Source of the DNA: Armatimonadota bacterium
Lineage (GTDB): Bacteria > Armatimonadota > Fimbriimonadia > Fimbriimonadales > Fimbriimonadaceae
Assembly (NCBI GenBank): GCA_003516955.1
Contig: DPBN01000284.1
Coordinates: 1-7,147, forward strand
DNA length: 7,147 nt
Reading direction: 5' to 3'
Below, in pieces: positions 5,479 to 7,147 of this stretch. Within the stretch, counting starts at the first letter, position 1. Every line of letters starts with the position of its first letter. A program made the translations under genes and the position numbers. The notes under the pieces were generated by a model. That model searched no databases and was not told the origin of the DNA. It saw only the letters and a program-made list of their open reading frames with translations.

Positions 5479-6954
5479 ATGAGAACGCTTTTCCTGAATC
5501 CGCCCTCCTTCGAGGGCTTCGACGGCGGCGCCAGCTCGCGCTGGCCGGCCACGCGCGAGATCGAATCCTACTGGTACCCGGTGTGGCTCTGCTACCCCGC
5601 CGGCATGCTTCCGGACTCGAAGGTCGTCGACGCGCCCCCGCACCGGATCTCCATCGAGCAGACCGTGGAGATGGCGAAGGACTTCGAACTGCTCGTCCTG
5701 TTCACCTCCACGCCCGGCTTCGACGTCGACGTCCGCATGGCCTCGATGATGAAGGAGTCGAATCCAAAGCTGAAGGTCTGCTTCGTCGGCCCTCCGGTCA
5801 CCACCGAACCCGAGAAGGCGCTCGCCCACACGGCCATCGATTTCGTCATCCGCCGCGAGTTCGACTATCAGATCGTCGATTACGCCAAGGGCAAGCCCCT
5901 GGAGGAGATCCCCGGCGCCAGCTTCCGCAGGAACGGCGGCTTCGTCCACAACCCCGAAGCGCCTTATATCGAGAACCTGGACGAGTTGCCCTGGGTCACC
6001 AAAGTTTACAAGCGCGATCTCGACTTCCGCCGCTACAACGTCCCCTTCCTGCTCAATCCGTTCATCAGCCTTTACACGTCGCGCGGCTGCCCCGCCATGT
6101 GCACCTTCTGCCTCTGGCCGCAGACGCACTCCGGCCACCGCTGGCGGCTGCGTTCCGTCGATGATGTCGTCGCCGAAGTGAAATGGGCCAAGGAGAACTT
6201 CCCCGGCCTCAAGGAGATCTTCTTCGACGACGACACCTTCAACTACAAAGGCGCCCGCACCATCGAACTTTGCAGGAAGCTCGCTCCGCTGGGCGTCACC
6301 TGGTCCTGCACCTCGCGCGTAACCACGGATTACGACACGCTGGCGGCGATGAAAGACGCCGGCGCGCGCCTCCTCATCGTCGGCTACGAGTCCGGCGACC
6401 CGCAGATCCTGAAGAACATCAAGAAGGGCGCCACCGTGGAGATGGCGCGCCGCTTTACGAAAAACGCCCACAAGCTCGGCCTCACCGTCCACGCCGATTA
6501 CATCGTCGGCCTGCCCGGCGAAACCCGCGAATCCATCCGCCGCACCATCGATTTCGCCAAGGAGCTCGACACCGAGACCATCCAGGTCTCGATCGCGCAT
6601 CCCTACCCCGGCACCGAGTTCTACGATCACGCGCAGAAAAACGGGCTCATCCAGCTCGGCGTCTCGATGACCGACGAGAGCGGCCATCAGCTTCCCAACA
6701 TCGTCTACCCGGGCCTCGACCGCGCCGAACTTGTCGACTGGGTGCAGCGTTTCTATGACGAGTATTACTACCGCCCGAAGGCCGCCTTCCGCGTCGTCGC
6801 CAAGGCCGTGCTCAACGGCGACGTCAAGCGCCTGTACAAGGAAGCGCGCGAGTACTTGAGCCTCCGCGCCAAGCGCAAACAGTTCGTGGCCGATCAGAAG
6901 GCGCGCTCCGCATCCGAGCCTGCCCGGGAGACCGTCGCCGCCAGCGGAGACTGA
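5479..6954 (+). CDS. hpnJ: Hopanoid biosynthesis radical SAM protein HpnJ, 491 aa
   Basis: HpnJ acts late in C35 hopanoid synthesis: it turns the glucosamine head group of bacteriohopanetetrol into the five-membered cyclitol ether, after HpnI adds the sugar and HpnK deacetylates it (known from genetic work in Burkholderia). Identification rests on near family-wide stretches: the N-terminus MRTLFLNPPSFEGFDGGASS, REIESYWYPVWLCYPAGML, FVGPPVTTEPEKAL and GYESGDPQILKNIKKG (302-317). Residues 1 to about 140 form a B12-binding-like Rossmann region that lacks the DxHxxG cobalamin motif. The radical SAM core follows with C204-x3-C208-x2-C211 for the 4Fe-4S cluster, FFDDDTF (248-254) and YIVGLPGETRES (341-352). 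Length is normal. ATG at 5479 is preferred over an in-frame TTG at 5446 because the family begins MRTLFLNPPS and GAGG lies 8 nt upstream. The enzyme is cytoplasmic, probably at the membrane with its lipid substrate. Confidence 0.93.
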   Translation: MRTLFLNPPSFEGFDGGASSRWPATREIESYWYPVWLCYPAGMLPDSKVVDAPPHRISIEQTVEMAKDFELLVLFTSTPGFDVDVRMASMMKESNPKLKVCFVGPPVTTEPEKALAHTAIDFVIRREFDYQIVDYAKGKPLEEIPGASFRRNGGFVHNPEAPYIENLDELPWVTKVYKRDLDFRRYNVPFLLNPFISLYTSRGCPAMCTFCLWPQTHSGHRWRLRSVDDVVAEVKWAKENFPGLKEIFFDDDTFNYKGARTIELCRKLAPLGVTWSCTSRVTTDYDTLAAMKDAGARLLIVGYESGDPQILKNIKKGATVEMARRFTKNAHKLGLTVHADYIVGLPGETRESIRRTIDFAKELDTETIQVSIAHPYPGTEFYDHAQKNGLIQLGVSMTDESGHQLPNIVYPGLDRAELVDWVQRFYDEYYYRPKAAFRVVAKAVLNGDVKRLYKEAREYLSLRAKRKQFVADQKARSASEPARETVAASGD

Positions 6955-6960
6955 GCCGCA

Positions 6961-7147
6961 ATGAACGCAAGGGCGCTGTGGCACACCGCCGCCGTCGTTC
7001 TGCTGAACGCCGCCGGCAACTTCGCCCTCTCCATCGGCATGAAGCGCGCCCCCGCCGCCTCCGGGCCCGTGCTCGCACTGCTGGAGCCCGCCGCCATCGC
7101 CGGCATCGTTCTCCTCATCGCGTGGATGCTGCTGCGCTTGCGGCTGC
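6961..7147 (+). CDS. Small membrane protein of the EamA/SMR (drug/metabolite transporter) type, N-terminal part (cut by window edge)
   Basis: ATG at 6961 lies 6 nt after the hpnJ stop, with GGAGA (6946-6950) inside the end of hpnJ as ribosome binding site, so the two are almost certainly co-transcribed and possibly translationally coupled. The 62 visible codons show two hydrophobic segments, about 8-26 (HTAAVVLLNAAGNFALSIG) and 44-58 (AAIAGIVLLIAWMLL), separated by MKRAPAASGP. The pattern of a first helix with N-x2-GN, a short basic loop and a second helix matches small four-helix transporters related to EmrE and ArnE/ArnF. Such genes are found beside hpnJ or hpnK in acidobacterial hopanoid loci (recalled, not searched). 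A role in moving a hopanoid or sugar-lipid intermediate across the membrane is inference. The C-terminus is outside the window. Confidence 0.72.
   Translation, partial: MNARALWHTAAVVLLNAAGNFALSIGMKRAPAASGPVLALLEPAAIAGIVLLIAWMLLRLRL

Noticed and set aside
3554..5482. Long open frame on the plus strand opposite the URO-D-like gene
   Set aside because: It lies antisense to a gene with clear family motifs, is rich in Arg, Gly, Pro and Ala as expected from GC-rich shadow frames, and overlaps the hybrid gene out of frame.
5425..6984. 519-codon open frame on the minus strand opposite hpnJ
   Set aside because: It is the antisense shadow of a well-recognised radical SAM gene; its Val/Asp/Gly-rich translation shows no family features.

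Overview
This is a GC-rich, densely coded bacterial window with seven genes: five complete and two cut by the window edges. No rRNA, tRNA, CRISPR array, insertion sequence or phage gene was seen. Two parts look different. The left part (about 1 to 4980) resembles a lineage with PEP-CTERM surface proteins and URO-D-like proteins, perhaps Armatimonadota or a similar phylum; this placement is weak. Its glutamate codons are almost all GAG, and several of its start codons lie directly behind a -10-like box. The right part (about 5010 to 7147) resembles Acidobacteriota of the Bryobacter/Solibacter type. It has a malectin-like domain, the hopanoid gene hpnJ, a TGnTAGAAT extended -10 box, and mixed GAA/GAG usage.

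Layout, left to right. Two minus-strand genes for exported or membrane-anchored proteins of unknown function come first (1-265, cut by the left edge, and 456-1499). Across an 85-bp divergent gap lies a plus-strand family 2 glycosyltransferase (1585-2571), followed by a secreted PEP-CTERM protein (2695-3534) with its own promoter and ribosome binding site. A perfect 10-bp GC hairpin (3561-3584) separates it from a convergent minus-strand URO-D-superfamily protein (3596-4684). A 58-bp divergent promoter region leads to a short secreted protein (4743-5408). Its first third resembles the N-terminal region of secreted esterases and its rest is a malectin-like carbohydrate-binding domain. Last come hpnJ (5479-6954) and, 6 nt later, the start of a small multidrug-resistance/EamA-type membrane protein (6961 onward, cut by the right edge).

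Functionally, the glycosyltransferase and PEP-CTERM protein fit a cell-surface or exopolysaccharide theme. The last two genes belong to side-chain modification of hopanoids: HpnJ makes the cyclitol ether head group of bacteriohopanetetrol, and the small membrane protein may move a lipid or sugar-lipid intermediate. The most notable observation is the in-frame hybrid gene at 4743-5408. Its homology switch falls where codon usage also changes, so it is either a real domain fusion or transfer boundary, or the join point of a chimeric assembly.
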